Source: G963665925 sp963676345
GTDB taxonomy: Bacteria > Bacillota > Clostridia > Peptostreptococcales > Acidaminobacteraceae
Assembly: GCA_963676345.2 (NCBI GenBank)
Contig: CAXXTS010000006.1
Location: 744,001 to 808,000, forward strand
Reading direction: 5' to 3'
Length of the DNA: 64,000 nucleotides
Shown: piece after piece, positions 50,463 to 58,939 of the stretch
Layout: the number at the start of each line of letters is the position of its first letter
Position numbering within the stretch: position 1 is the stretch's first letter
Program-made: the position numbers and the translations under genes
Notes under the pieces: generated by a model
The model's input: only the letters and a program-made list of their open reading frames with translations
What the model was told of the DNA's origin: nothing
Databases searched by the model: none

Positions 50463-52455
50463 AAAAATAAGATCAGCTTGTCCGCTGGATTGCTTTGATG
50501 CGTGTGCATTTTTGGTAGAGATGGACGGAGATAAAGTGGTTCAAGTCAAGGGGGACCCCGAGCACCCAGTAACCAAAGGCGTTATTTGCAGCAAAGGACG
50601 TGCCCACTTAGAGCGTATGTATAGTGATGAGCGACTTAGGAAACCCCTTCAAAAAATAAATGGAGATTTTATAGAAATCACTTGGGGAGCGGCTATTGAC
50701 TTAATTGTAGAAAAACTGAGTGGTGTTTTGGAAAAAAGTGGCCCACTTGGCGTGGCGCATGTTCATGATTGCGGGTACAGCGGTCTCTCAAAATCAGTAG
50801 ATGAAATGTTTTTTAATCACTTGGGAGGTGTCAGTGTTGAAAGTTCGGGAGGCAGTTTGTGCTGGAAGGCTGGAATAGTAGCACAGAAAATGGATTTTGG
50901 AACGCAAAAGGGTCACGATGCCGAGGATCTAGCAAAGTCTAAATGTATGATTCTTTGGGGACGAAATCCCGTTGCTACGAATATTCACTTTGTTAAAGCC
51001 ATGCGAGCTGTTCAGAAGAGCGGTGGAATGGTTGTGTGTATCGACCCTTTTAAAACAAAGACAGCAAAGCTGTCGGACTGGCATGTGCCTGTAAAACCTG
51101 GTGGAGATGGAGCACTGGCTTTTGCCATGGCCCGCATTCTAATAGACTCAGGCAAAATTGACAAAGCTTTTATTGACCAGCATACCTTAGGGTATGAAGC
51201 TTACCTTAAAGAGGTTATGGACTTTGACATGTCCCTCGTCGAGTCGCGTACAGGTCTTGCACTTGAAGAAGTTAAGCGTCTGGCGGACTTATACAGCGCA
51301 TCAAAACCGGCATCTATTGTCTTAGGGTATGGCATGCAGCGTTATCAAAATGGCGGCAATAACATTCGAGCCATCGATGCCCTCGGAGCCTTAACTGGAA
51401 ATATCGGTGTTTCCGGCGGGGGTGTAACCTATGCGAATAAGAGCATAACCAACTACGTTGCAGGATATGTTGCAGATTCAGAGGCTTATGTGAAGCATAA
51501 GAGAACCTTTAAGTCTGCTCAGGTAGCAGAGTTTCTATTAAGTGCAGTTAACCCTGTGATTGACTTTCTATGGGTAGCAAAGGCCAATCCTGTCGTTCAA
51601 GTACCGGACACAAACCGCGTGATTGAAGCTATGCGGAAAGTGGATTTTAGTGTTGTTGTAGATATGTTCTTAACCGACACTGCAAAAGAAGCCAGTTTGG
51701 TTCTTCCTGCAACGAGTATTTTTGAAGAATCGGATTTCATATTTTCTTCAATGTATTCCCCCTATTTGGTTTATGCAAATCAGTGTGTTCAGCCACCGGA
51801 TGATATGATCGGGGAATATGATCTGTTCAGAATTTTGGCTGAGCGTATGAATTTGAGTACCTATCCGGCAGTCGGTCGTGATGACTTTTTTAAAAAGGCA
51901 TTTGCGCCGCTTATGGAAGCCTTCGACATCAGCTATGAAACGCTTTGTGAGAAGCCATTTGCCATTGATGCGGAACGGGTCCCATGGGCAGACTATAAGT
52001 TTGAAACCCCCAGCGGAAAGTTTGAGTTTGATTCAAAATATGCCGCAGCACTGGGACTGCCTCCTACCATTTGTTATGATGCGGGGAGGATGAATGCCCC
52101 AGGTTATCCTTTGCGTTTAATTACACCCCATGCTGCCCATTCACTCCACTCGCAGCATTTTCGAGATCATACAGAGCGCCCAGTTGTGTACCTTGCGCCT
52201 GAAGACGCTGAACCACTTGAAATAGAAACAGGTATGCTTGTCAGTGTCATTTCTAAAAATGGTGAAATACTCTGTAAAGCGGAGGTTACAGAAGCTGCAA
52301 AACAAGGGACGGCAAGAATAAATGAAGGAACGTGGTGTAAGGCGGGGACGGTCAATGTACTTACTGAAGATTTAACATGTGATTATGGTGACCAGGCTGC
52401 TTATTATGATACATTTGTAAAATTGTCAAAATCCGCCTTTGTCAAAGATGCCTAA
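50455..52455 (+). CDS. Molybdopterin oxidoreductase (DMSO reductase family)
   Basis: 666 residues. The N-terminal iron-sulfur site is CPLDCFDAC followed by GVICSKG (four Cys for a 4Fe-4S cluster). The MGD-binding parts follow: GRNPVATNIH, PGGDGALAFAMA, NGGNNIRAIDALGALTGN, and a C-terminal molydopterin-binding domain with TPHAAHSLHSQHF. There is no twin-arginine signal, so it is cytoplasmic. No obvious electron-transfer subunit is adjacent. Such stand-alone enzymes of anaerobes act on varied substrates, and this one cannot be assigned. Confidence 0.88.
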   Translation: MSRKIRSACPLDCFDACAFLVEMDGDKVVQVKGDPEHPVTKGVICSKGRAHLERMYSDERLRKPLQKINGDFIEITWGAAIDLIVEKLSGVLEKSGPLGVAHVHDCGYSGLSKSVDEMFFNHLGGVSVESSGGSLCWKAGIVAQKMDFGTQKGHDAEDLAKSKCMILWGRNPVATNIHFVKAMRAVQKSGGMVVCIDPFKTKTAKLSDWHVPVKPGGDGALAFAMARILIDSGKIDKAFIDQHTLGYEAYLKEVMDFDMSLVESRTGLALEEVKRLADLYSASKPASIVLGYGMQRYQNGGNNIRAIDALGALTGNIGVSGGGVTYANKSITNYVAGYVADSEAYVKHKRTFKSAQVAEFLLSAVNPVIDFLWVAKANPVVQVPDTNRVIEAMRKVDFSVVVDMFLTDTAKEASLVLPATSIFEESDFIFSSMYSPYLVYANQCVQPPDDMIGEYDLFRILAERMNLSTYPAVGRDDFFKKAFAPLMEAFDISYETLCEKPFAIDAERVPWADYKFETPSGKFEFDSKYAAALGLPPTICYDAGRMNAPGYPLRLITPHAAHSLHSQHFRDHTERPVVYLAPEDAEPLEIETGMLVSVISKNGEILCKAEVTEAAKQGTARINEGTWCKAGTVNVLTEDLTCDYGDQAAYYDTFVKLSKSAFVKDA

Positions 52456-52521
52456 AAAGAGTAGACTATAATTTGTGCATGCGAGGTCGTTTTAAAGCAC
52501 ACGAATTATATGGAGGACGTT

Positions 52522-53250
52522 ATGAATAAGAATCAATTTACGAGGTCTGAAATGGTTTTTGGACCTGAAGGCCTTGAAAAGCTAAAAAGTGCGACTGTGG
52601 CTGTATTTGGTGTTGGCGGTGTGGGTTCATTTACAGTTGAGGCACTTGCTAGAGTTGGTGTTGGACATTTGGTGCTCATCGACTTCGATACGGTCGATAT
52701 CACCAATGTGAATCGACAGATTCACGCATTTCCTGATAATGTTGGGGCCTCAAAGGTAGACTTAATGAAAGACCGTGTAATGCGGATTAACCCAGATATT
52801 CAGGTGACTATATATGAACAAAAGTACAATGCTCAAACGGCAGAAAGTATCTTTTCTAAAGACTGGGATTATGTTGTAGATGCCATCGATATGGTGTCCT
52901 CAAAGCTCGATCTGATTGAACGGTGCTGGGTAAACAAGGTGCCTGTTATTTCAAGCATGGGTACGGGCAATAAGATGGATCCAACCCGTTTTCAAATAAT
53001 AGATATTTCAAAAACACACACATGCCCGCTTGCGAAAGTTATGCGCAAAGAGTTGAAGGCACGTGGTGTTAAAAAACTTAATGTGTGTTTTTCCGACGAG
53101 CCACCGGTTAAGCCCTTGGCACTTGACCCCCATAAAGAGGTTGAGCGAAAGCAGACGCCAGGTTCAGTGGCTTTTGTTCCTTCGGTTGCAGGCATGATTT
53201 GCGCATCTAAGGTTGTAAGAGATATTATTGACTGGGATGACAAAAATTAA
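52522..53250 (+). CDS. tcdA: tRNA threonylcarbamoyladenosine dehydratase (TcdA/CsdL, ThiF fold)
   Basis: 242 residues from the ATG at 52522 (TGGAGG upstream). E1-like ATP-binding fold: VFGVGGVGSFTVEALARVG, DFDTVDITNVNRQ, and DAIDMVSSK. It matches TcdA, which uses ATP to cyclise t6A to ct6A at position 37 of ANN-decoding tRNAs. The C-terminal PGSVAFVPSVAGM is conserved in this group. Other ThiF/HesA paralogues are the alternative but are usually shorter or lack this tail. Confidence 0.9.
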   Translation: MNKNQFTRSEMVFGPEGLEKLKSATVAVFGVGGVGSFTVEALARVGVGHLVLIDFDTVDITNVNRQIHAFPDNVGASKVDLMKDRVMRINPDIQVTIYEQKYNAQTAESIFSKDWDYVVDAIDMVSSKLDLIERCWVNKVPVISSMGTGNKMDPTRFQIIDISKTHTCPLAKVMRKELKARGVKKLNVCFSDEPPVKPLALDPHKEVERKQTPGSVAFVPSVAGMICASKVVRDIIDWDDKN

Positions 53251-53376
53251 GAAAAGCCTGTTTCGTTTTTGAATTGTAACATTCGCTTATCTTGATTATG
53301 TCAACCAGTAATGCTAAGATTGAACTAGGTAGGTCAGATCTGGAAATACATAGAGCCAGTACGCGGGAGGCTATAC

Positions 53377-54708
53377 ATGATAAGAAAGATTACTGCAGTT
53401 TTGGTGGGGCTAATAGTGATGTCTGCTGTAGGTGCATCATTCGCCACGGAGAAGATGGATACATATTTTGAACTGAAAAAATATGATTTACAAGTAGAAC
53501 ATGACGACGTGCTGCACATACAGAATGCACTGAGAAGCGCAGGGTATTTAAACATAGATACACTGACTCCAGTGTATGACGAACAAGTTGAAGCAGCTGT
53601 GAAGGCTTTTCAAGAGGCCAATGATCTGACTGCAGATGGCATAGCAGGACGCAATACAATCGAAAAGATGTTTGAGCTGGGACTCATGGGTGAGATGGAC
53701 ACCCTGATGCTCAAGCCAGGCAATGAAACCCCGTCGGTTCAGCTGCTTCAGGAAGTACTGATGGCACTGGGCTATTTGAATATTGATAAGTCGATTGAAT
53801 ATTATGGGAAGCAGACTGCAGAAGCGGTTCGAAGCTTTCAGGCAGACAGGGGACTTGAAGCTGACGGTATCGCCGGTACTTTAACACTTCATGCGCTTCA
53901 GGAGGAGGGCTTTCTCTTCTTAGCCGAAACCCATGGTGAGGGTGAAGACCAAACAGCACAAAGCCTTGGAACCATTACAAAAGACATGCTTATTCCAGGT
54001 GTTCACCATCAGGAAGTGATGATTCTTCAAGAAGTCCTTCAAAAGGAAGGGTGTCTTGATGCAGATACATATACAGATTACTATGATGAAGCTACAGAAA
54101 GTGCTGTAGCAGCTTTCCAAGAGAAATATGATTTGAAAGCAGATGGCGTTGCCGGTATGGAGACCATCGCTAAGATGATACAGCTTGGTTATGTGAATCA
54201 GGTTCAAGTGGTGTCCAGACAGTCTTCTGAAAGACGTTTCGGCGAGTATATACCATGGTCAACTATGATGGAAATGATTGACAAGGGAAAGACCGTCTTT
54301 GTTATTGAAGATTTTTACACAGGCACGACATTTAAAATGCTTGCAGCATATGGTGGCGTTCACTCCGATGTTGAGCCACTTACCGCTGCGGATGCACATA
54401 CAATCAAGACCCTATGGGGTGGTGAATACAGCTGGGTAAGAAGACCCGTGCTTGTCCACTTTAATGGGAAGATCATTGCTGCTTCACTCAATGGAATGCC
54501 GCATGCAGGGATGGATAATATGCCTGAAGGCCAATACATTAATACAAGAAGCGGTGGATACGGATACGGATACAATTTTGACTCTGTTAAGGGCAATGAT
54601 TTTGATGGACATTTATGTCTGCACTTTAAAGATTCAAAGCTCCATTCGAACAGAAAAGTAGATGCCAAGCATCAAAAAAATGTTCGTATTGCAGCAGGTT
54701 TGGAATAA
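53377..54708 (+). CDS. Secreted protein with three peptidoglycan-binding repeats
   Basis: 443 residues with a signal peptide (cleavage near SFATEK). Three PG_binding_1 domains follow at about 40-105, 110-175 and 205-270; each has the LQ..L..GYLN and DGIAG/DGVAG pattern. The C-terminal ~160 residues form another domain with SWVRRPVLVHFNGK, GMPHAGMD and a late HLCLHFKDSKLHSN. It lacks the L,D-transpeptidase HxGC signature, so catalysis cannot be claimed. Likely a wall-bound protein linked to spore or envelope maturation. Monocistronic, with a terminator after it. Confidence 0.78.
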   Translation: MIRKITAVLVGLIVMSAVGASFATEKMDTYFELKKYDLQVEHDDVLHIQNALRSAGYLNIDTLTPVYDEQVEAAVKAFQEANDLTADGIAGRNTIEKMFELGLMGEMDTLMLKPGNETPSVQLLQEVLMALGYLNIDKSIEYYGKQTAEAVRSFQADRGLEADGIAGTLTLHALQEEGFLFLAETHGEGEDQTAQSLGTITKDMLIPGVHHQEVMILQEVLQKEGCLDADTYTDYYDEATESAVAAFQEKYDLKADGVAGMETIAKMIQLGYVNQVQVVSRQSSERRFGEYIPWSTMMEMIDKGKTVFVIEDFYTGTTFKMLAAYGGVHSDVEPLTAADAHTIKTLWGGEYSWVRRPVLVHFNGKIIAASLNGMPHAGMDNMPEGQYINTRSGGYGYGYNFDSVKGNDFDGHLCLHFKDSKLHSNRKVDAKHQKNVRIAAGLE

Positions 54709-54732
54709 CTGTATAAATCACTACGAATTTTT

Positions 54733-54766
54733 AACCTCCTACTTCCAAATAGGGGGTTTTATTTTT
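54733..54766 (+). terminator. Terminator after the peptidoglycan-binding gene
   Basis: AACCTCCTA-cttccaaa-TAGGGGGTT (with G-T pair) then TTATTTTTG. Confidence 0.75.
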
Positions 54767-54856
54767 GCATGCAATGGAATAAGATGTAAAAGGATGTATT
54801 GAGTAGCCCACTATAATAGAGAAAAATGGGTGCAAATTTAACAAGGGGGAGTTCGT

Positions 54857-55648
54857 ATGAGATTAGCAATTGTTGGCGCTGGACTCGGTGGCACAAATTT
54901 GATTAAGGCAATGAAAGACCTTGAGGGCATTGAAGTTGCGATGGTCGTTGACCGCAATTTAGATGCACCAGGAGTTGAACTGGCAAAAAGGTTAGGGATT
55001 GACCACTCAAATGACATTGATGACATTAGAAGGTGCAGAGCTGATGCGATTGTTGAAGCGACAGGTGTGCCTGCGGTGATTGAAGCACTTCAAACTTCAT
55101 ATGGCACAAGCCATAAGATTATCGAATCGGATGTGGCACAAGTGATGATGACCATTGTTGATCAGCAGGTTTTACTATCTGAAAAGCTAAACCATCAAAT
55201 GGATGCAGTTTCCCAGACAACGACACAATTTGAAAGGGAACTGGATAGAATTTCTGAAACAGTAGGTGTTTTGGGAACGGTGAGTGGTCAATTGAATGAA
55301 TCGACAGAAGCTTCCAATGTATTCATTGAAAAGAGTGACCAGATGATTGGAGCGGTGAATAAAATCACCAACCAAATCAAAATACTGGGTCTTAACGCCA
55401 ATATAGAAGCCGCTAGAGCGGGGGAACATGGCCGTGGCTTTGCAGTTGTAGCAAGTGAAGTGCAAAAGCTTTCTGATGATACTGCACGGTTTGCAAAAGA
55501 AATTTCAGATCTGTTAAAGTCCATTTCAAATGAAAATGGAAAAATTACTTCAGAAGTAGCGAAACTGGATGAACTGTCGCAAAACCAGCGCTCGGTGTCA
55601 TCGAATGTACAGTCCGCACTGACAGAGCTTATGGAGAAAACAAAATAA
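54857..55648 (+). CDS. Soluble NAD-binding-domain / methyl-accepting chemotaxis fusion
   Basis: 263 residues, ribosome site AAGGGGGAG. Residues 1-~95 are a Rossmann fold with GAGLGG and VVDRNLD at the second strand, like Gfo/Idh or dihydrodipicolinate reductase NAD-binding domains. Residues ~110-263 are an MCP signalling hairpin with the tip LGLNANIEAARAGEHGRGFAVVA. There are no membrane helices and no classical sensor. Fusions of this kind are seen in some anaerobes and suggest a cytoplasmic chemoreceptor that reads NAD(H) or redox state and talks to CheA/CheW. No chemotaxis gene is adjacent. Confidence 0.8.
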   Translation: MRLAIVGAGLGGTNLIKAMKDLEGIEVAMVVDRNLDAPGVELAKRLGIDHSNDIDDIRRCRADAIVEATGVPAVIEALQTSYGTSHKIIESDVAQVMMTIVDQQVLLSEKLNHQMDAVSQTTTQFERELDRISETVGVLGTVSGQLNESTEASNVFIEKSDQMIGAVNKITNQIKILGLNANIEAARAGEHGRGFAVVASEVQKLSDDTARFAKEISDLLKSISNENGKITSEVAKLDELSQNQRSVSSNVQSALTELMEKTK

Positions 55649-55761
55649 GTATAAAAATAAGATGTACATAGTCAAATGTGTCGGATTATTATCATCTTTT
55701 AATGTATTCTTGTACTCTATTGACACACAGATTGACAAAAAACAAATCCTGTAATTTAATG

Positions 55762-55793
55762 AACTCAGAGCGGTATAGCTCTGAGTTTTATTG
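55762..55793 (+). terminator. Terminator after the chemoreceptor gene
   Basis: AACTCAGAGC-ggtata-GCTCTGAGTT then TTATT. Repeat element D begins right after it. Confidence 0.88.
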
Positions 55794-55966
55794 TGCGAAA
55801 AAGACAAAGCCATGCACGATTTTGAAATATAAATCTGGATTGTGCTTGCACAAAATCCAGATTTATATTTCAAAATCGTATATGGCGCGACTAGCGACGT
55901 GGGCGACCGTGAGGTTGCCCGGTGCGTATATGGCGCGACTAGCTATCATGGTTAGCACCGTATAGG
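55794..55966. repeat. Variable-stem intergenic element, copy D
   Basis: GACAAAG at 55803. Left arm 55816-55841 perfectly matches right arm 55854-55879 (26 nt), with loop GTGCTTGCACAA identical to copy C. ATATGGCGCGACTAGCGAC follows (GCGAC at 55894). The first unit carries GGGCGACC-gtga-GGTTGCCC, and a second unit is shortened. The rest of the gap to 56087 has TATAAT at 56007-56012 and an imperfect TGTACT/AGTACA inverted repeat (56024-56063) before sdaAB. Confidence 0.87.
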
Positions 55967-56087
55967 TAAAAACAAATAGATATGAATGAACATGTGCTTC
56001 ACGCATTATAATGTGCATTATGAATGTACTCAGTAAAGCGTATCGCGTGGATTATTCAGTACAGAGAATGGTAATTGGAGGGTAAAA

Positions 56088-56759
56088 GTGGCTGAATACA
56101 ATGCATTTGATATTATTGGCCCTATTATGATTGGGCCGTCAAGTTCGCATACAGCAGGTGCAGCAAGACTTGGCCTTGCGGCCAATCGTGTGGCAGGAGG
56201 AGCGATTCAATCCGTTCGGTTTTTACTGCATGGATCATTTGCGAAAACTTATAAAGGGCACGGAACGGATCGCGCGCTCCTTGCAGGTGTTCTTGGATAC
56301 TCTGAACGTGACGACAGATTGCGTGAGGCAATGGACATTGCTCAGAATGAGGGCATTGAATACAGTTTTGAACCTATTGATATGGGAGATGTTCATCCGA
56401 ACTCTGTAAGAATTGAAATGACACTTCAATCAGGTGAGTCTGTCAGTTTGTCAGGTTCATCCATTGGAGGGGGAAGTATACGTATCTGGGAAGTTAATGG
56501 GTTTGCGGTTGATATGACCGGCGAAAAACCTGTTCTGCTCACACGACACCGTGACAGGGAAGGTGTTATCAGTGGTGTGACACGCATCTTAGCAACCCTT
56601 GGCATTAACATTGTTTCATTGAATTGTTCACGTAAGGAGAAACGTGGAGAAGCTTCAATGGTGGTTGAGCTGGATGAAATGCTCGATGACCGCGTGCTTG
56701 AAGTCATAAAAGAGCGTGTAGTGGGTGTTGAAGCCATTAGTGTGATTGATCAGATATAA
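56088..56759 (+). CDS. sdaAB: L-serine dehydratase, beta subunit
   Basis: 223 residues from a GTG start (TTGGAGGG upstream). The N-terminal SDH_beta domain has IGPIMIGPSSSHTAGAARLG, and the C-terminal ~75 residues form an ACT-like domain (GVISGVTRILATLGINIVS). With the alpha subunit it makes the 4Fe-4S enzyme that deaminates L-serine to pyruvate, common in amino acid fermenting anaerobes. The alpha gene starts 9 bases later. Confidence 0.94.
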   Translation: MAEYNAFDIIGPIMIGPSSSHTAGAARLGLAANRVAGGAIQSVRFLLHGSFAKTYKGHGTDRALLAGVLGYSERDDRLREAMDIAQNEGIEYSFEPIDMGDVHPNSVRIEMTLQSGESVSLSGSSIGGGSIRIWEVNGFAVDMTGEKPVLLTRHRDREGVISGVTRILATLGINIVSLNCSRKEKRGEASMVVELDEMLDDRVLEVIKERVVGVEAISVIDQI

Positions 56760-56768
56760 GGAGACGCT

Positions 56769-57662
56769 ATGCAATATAAATTTACAACGGGAGCAGAACT
56801 GCTTGACTTGTGCAAGAAACATGATATGAATATCGCACAAATCATGATTTTAAGAGAATGTGAAATGAAAGAGACTACAGAAGATGTGGTTTTTGAAAAC
56901 ATGCGTGATGCATATACCGTCATGAAAGAAGCTATTGTCAATGGGCTGGATAAGGACATAAAGTCTGTAGGGGGCTTGATAGGTGGCGGTGCATATAAAC
57001 TGAGCACTTACGCTAAAAGCAGTGAGTCGCTGGCAGGTAAAGCCATGACTGATGCCATAGCAGCTGCAATGGCTGTATCGGAAGTCAACGCCTCGATGGG
57101 GCGTATTGTTGCTGCACCAACAGCGGGATCGTGTGGTATATTGCCCGGGGCTCTGGTTCAAGTGGGGCTAGACCGTGGTCTTGATGAGGAGACCATTATT
57201 AATGGTTTAATGTGTGCATCCGCTGTGGGCATGCTCATTGCCAGAAATGCGACAGTATCTGGTGCTGAAGGAGGCTGCCAAGCTGAGACGGGAACGGCAG
57301 CTGCAATGGCTGCGGCAGGACTTGTTGAAATGTTTGGTGGGACGCCAGAGGCAGTCCTTTCCTCAGCAGCCTTTACAATCAAGAATATTCTGGGACTGGT
57401 TTGTGATCCAATCGCAGGTCTGGTAGAATGTCCTTGTGAGAAAAGAAATGCAATTGGGACAGCCAATGCAGTAATTTCTGCTGATATGGCACTTGCGGGC
57501 ATTTTGACTATCGTGCCCTTTGATGAGGTTGTTGAGGCGATGCGTTCTGTTGGCAGAATAATGAGCCCGACATTAAAAGAGACATCACTTGGTGGGTTAG
57601 CCGATGCGCCAACAGCACGAAAATTGGAAGCGCAAGTATTTGGAAATGAAAAGGTGAAATAA
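56769..57662 (+). CDS. sdaAA: L-serine dehydratase, alpha subunit
   Basis: 297 residues. SDH_alpha family signatures: GGLIGGGAYKL, APTAGSCGILPG, GAEGGCQAETGTAAAMAAAG, and VCDPIAGLVECPCEKRN. Cys residues in the last three can bind the catalytic 4Fe-4S cluster. Ribosome site AAGGAGAC. The stop is shared with the start of the next gene (TAATG). Confidence 0.94.
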   Translation: MQYKFTTGAELLDLCKKHDMNIAQIMILRECEMKETTEDVVFENMRDAYTVMKEAIVNGLDKDIKSVGGLIGGGAYKLSTYAKSSESLAGKAMTDAIAAAMAVSEVNASMGRIVAAPTAGSCGILPGALVQVGLDRGLDEETIINGLMCASAVGMLIARNATVSGAEGGCQAETGTAAAMAAAGLVEMFGGTPEAVLSSAAFTIKNILGLVCDPIAGLVECPCEKRNAIGTANAVISADMALAGILTIVPFDEVVEAMRSVGRIMSPTLKETSLGGLADAPTARKLEAQVFGNEKVK

Positions 57663-58180
57663 TGAATCGAAGTAAAAGGCTTGCGCTTAGATCGCTTTTT
57701 GTATCGATTGCGCTTGTTTTGCATATTGCTGAAAATATGATTCCCATGCCCATGCTTACACCTGGTGCAAAGATGGGGCTTGCAAATGTGATTACTATGC
57801 TTGCTGTGGTCTTGTTAGGCTACAAGGAAGCACTTGGTATTCTTGTGGCAAGAATTTTTATAGGGTCCATATTTGGCGGTGGCATATCCGGGTTTTTATA
57901 CAGTTTTTCAGGCGGCATGCTCAGTTTGGTTATGATGGCACTTTTAATAAAGCTTGCAAAGCACCATGTAAGCATGATTGGCATCAGTGTGACAGGTGCA
58001 TTTTTTCATAGCTTGGGTCAGGTTGTCGTTGCCGCACTCATGCTTCAGAATGTACGGATACTGTCCTATTTGCCTGTCTTGTTATTGACATCCATTGGGG
58101 CAGGTATTTTTATCGGCTACGTGTCAAAAGCACTGATTCCATACTTAGAGCCACATGTGAAAAGCGCGTATGGACATTAA
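57662..58180 (+). CDS. Gx transporter family protein (EetB-like / heptaprenyl synthase component I-like)
   Basis: 172 residues, five or six membrane helices. ENMIPMPMLTPGAKMGLANVITM and GGGISGFLYSFSGGMLSL, given here as shorter pieces, fit the Gx_transporter family (GAKMGLANV, SFSGGMLSL). In Listeria EetB belongs to this family and works with EetA in extracellular electron transfer. Others are annotated as heptaprenyl diphosphate synthase component I. Translationally coupled to sdaAA (1-nt overlap), so the role might be unrelated to EET. No ECF partner is adjacent. Confidence 0.78.
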   Translation: MNRSKRLALRSLFVSIALVLHIAENMIPMPMLTPGAKMGLANVITMLAVVLLGYKEALGILVARIFIGSIFGGGISGFLYSFSGGMLSLVMMALLIKLAKHHVSMIGISVTGAFFHSLGQVVVAALMLQNVRILSYLPVLLLTSIGAGIFIGYVSKALIPYLEPHVKSAYGH

Positions 58181-58195
58181 AAGATATTTTTTATT

Positions 58196-58300
58196 AAAAA
58201 GGCAAAGTCATGCAACGTATAAAAAAGACCGGTTCAGTTGTGCTCTAAACTGAACCGGTCTTTTTATACGTATATGGCGCGACTAGCGACATCTTGGGCT
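58196..58300. repeat. Variable-stem intergenic element, copy E (single unit, minimal)
   Basis: GGCAAAG at 58201. Left arm 58215-58239 pairs with right arm 58248-58271 (one bulged A), with loop GTGCTCTA. ATATGGCGCGACTAGCGAC follows with GCGAC at 58286. There are no tandem units and no small covarying hairpin. It is the only copy without a clear terminator directly upstream. It lies just after the Gx transporter gene and may serve as its terminator. Confidence 0.82.
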
Positions 58301-58381
58301 GAAAGTTACACTTAAAATATATGACCTGACTAGAGCAAAAGGTAGGGTGGTCTGTTGTTTACTTAAAGTGAAGGATTTAAT

Positions 58382-58939
58382 TCATGATTCATCATCCATA
58401 TCGTAATAGCTGTCTAAATCTTCTTCAGGTAGATTTTTATGTGCGTTGCGGCAACCGCTTTGATCGGAGCACTTGCCCTTTGAAAGTATTAAAATGCCAA
58501 GGAGGATAAGCAGTACAGGCGCAATATAGTCTACGGCGAACCCAAATAGGGTGAAGGACAACATGACCGTGCTGATGATCCCCAGTATTGAAGCGGCAAT
58601 TAAAACGCCCCGAGCCCTGTTGCCAAATAAATAAAGCTGAAGCAGCCCTATTGCAGGTCCCAGAATAAATACTGGCCAGAGTGAATCCATAAAAGTCCAT
58701 TTTGTTAAAATGTTAAAGAAGAAGAAGAGACCATAAACAGTGAGTATACCACCTGGTACGAGGCTTCCGGGGTTTTGTCCAGTTGTAAAAAAGGAAAATT
58801 CGAAAATAAGCCCTGGAACGATCAGAAACATGGGCCAGAAAACACCTACTCCAATATCGAGTACCCCCAATTTTCCGGCAAACATCAATATGCCTGCTCC
58901 TATGAGCAGGAGTCCGGGAATAAAATTATTTCTTTTCAT
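58382..58939 (-). CDS. LiaF/DUF5668-like membrane protein
   Basis: 185 residues, about six hydrophobic segments (for example FIPGLLLIGAGILMFAG, YIAPVLLILLGILIL), with a charged acidic C-terminus rich in Asp and Glu (DLDSYYDMDDES). The repeating WPMFLIVPGL/WPVFILGPAI elements resemble DUF5668 segments of LiaI/LiaF envelope-stress proteins. It is divergent from the PspC gene cluster, which supports an envelope-stress role. Ribosome site AAGGAAGG. Confidence 0.65.
   Translation of the reverse strand: MKRNNFIPGLLLIGAGILMFAGKLGVLDIGVGVFWPMFLIVPGLIFEFSFFTTGQNPGSLVPGGILTVYGLFFFFNILTKWTFMDSLWPVFILGPAIGLLQLYLFGNRARGVLIAASILGIISTVMLSFTLFGFAVDYIAPVLLILLGILILSKGKCSDQSGCRNAHKNLPEEDLDSYYDMDDES

Noticed and set aside
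55794..55830. Group II intron start (GTGCG after a T tract) at copy D, also GTGTG at B
   Set aside because: No intron-encoded protein or domain V was found. C, A and E lack GTGYG, and the elements are far too short.
57158..57724. 188-codon open frame opposite sdaAA
   Set aside because: Antisense to a well conserved enzyme; composition is that of a complementary-strand shadow.
4342..58300. CRISPR array or integron attC cassette as explanation for the variable-stem elements
   Set aside because: Units are tandem and conserved without unique spacers, no cas or integrase gene is nearby, and attC core sites (RYYYAAC/GTTRRRY) are absent.
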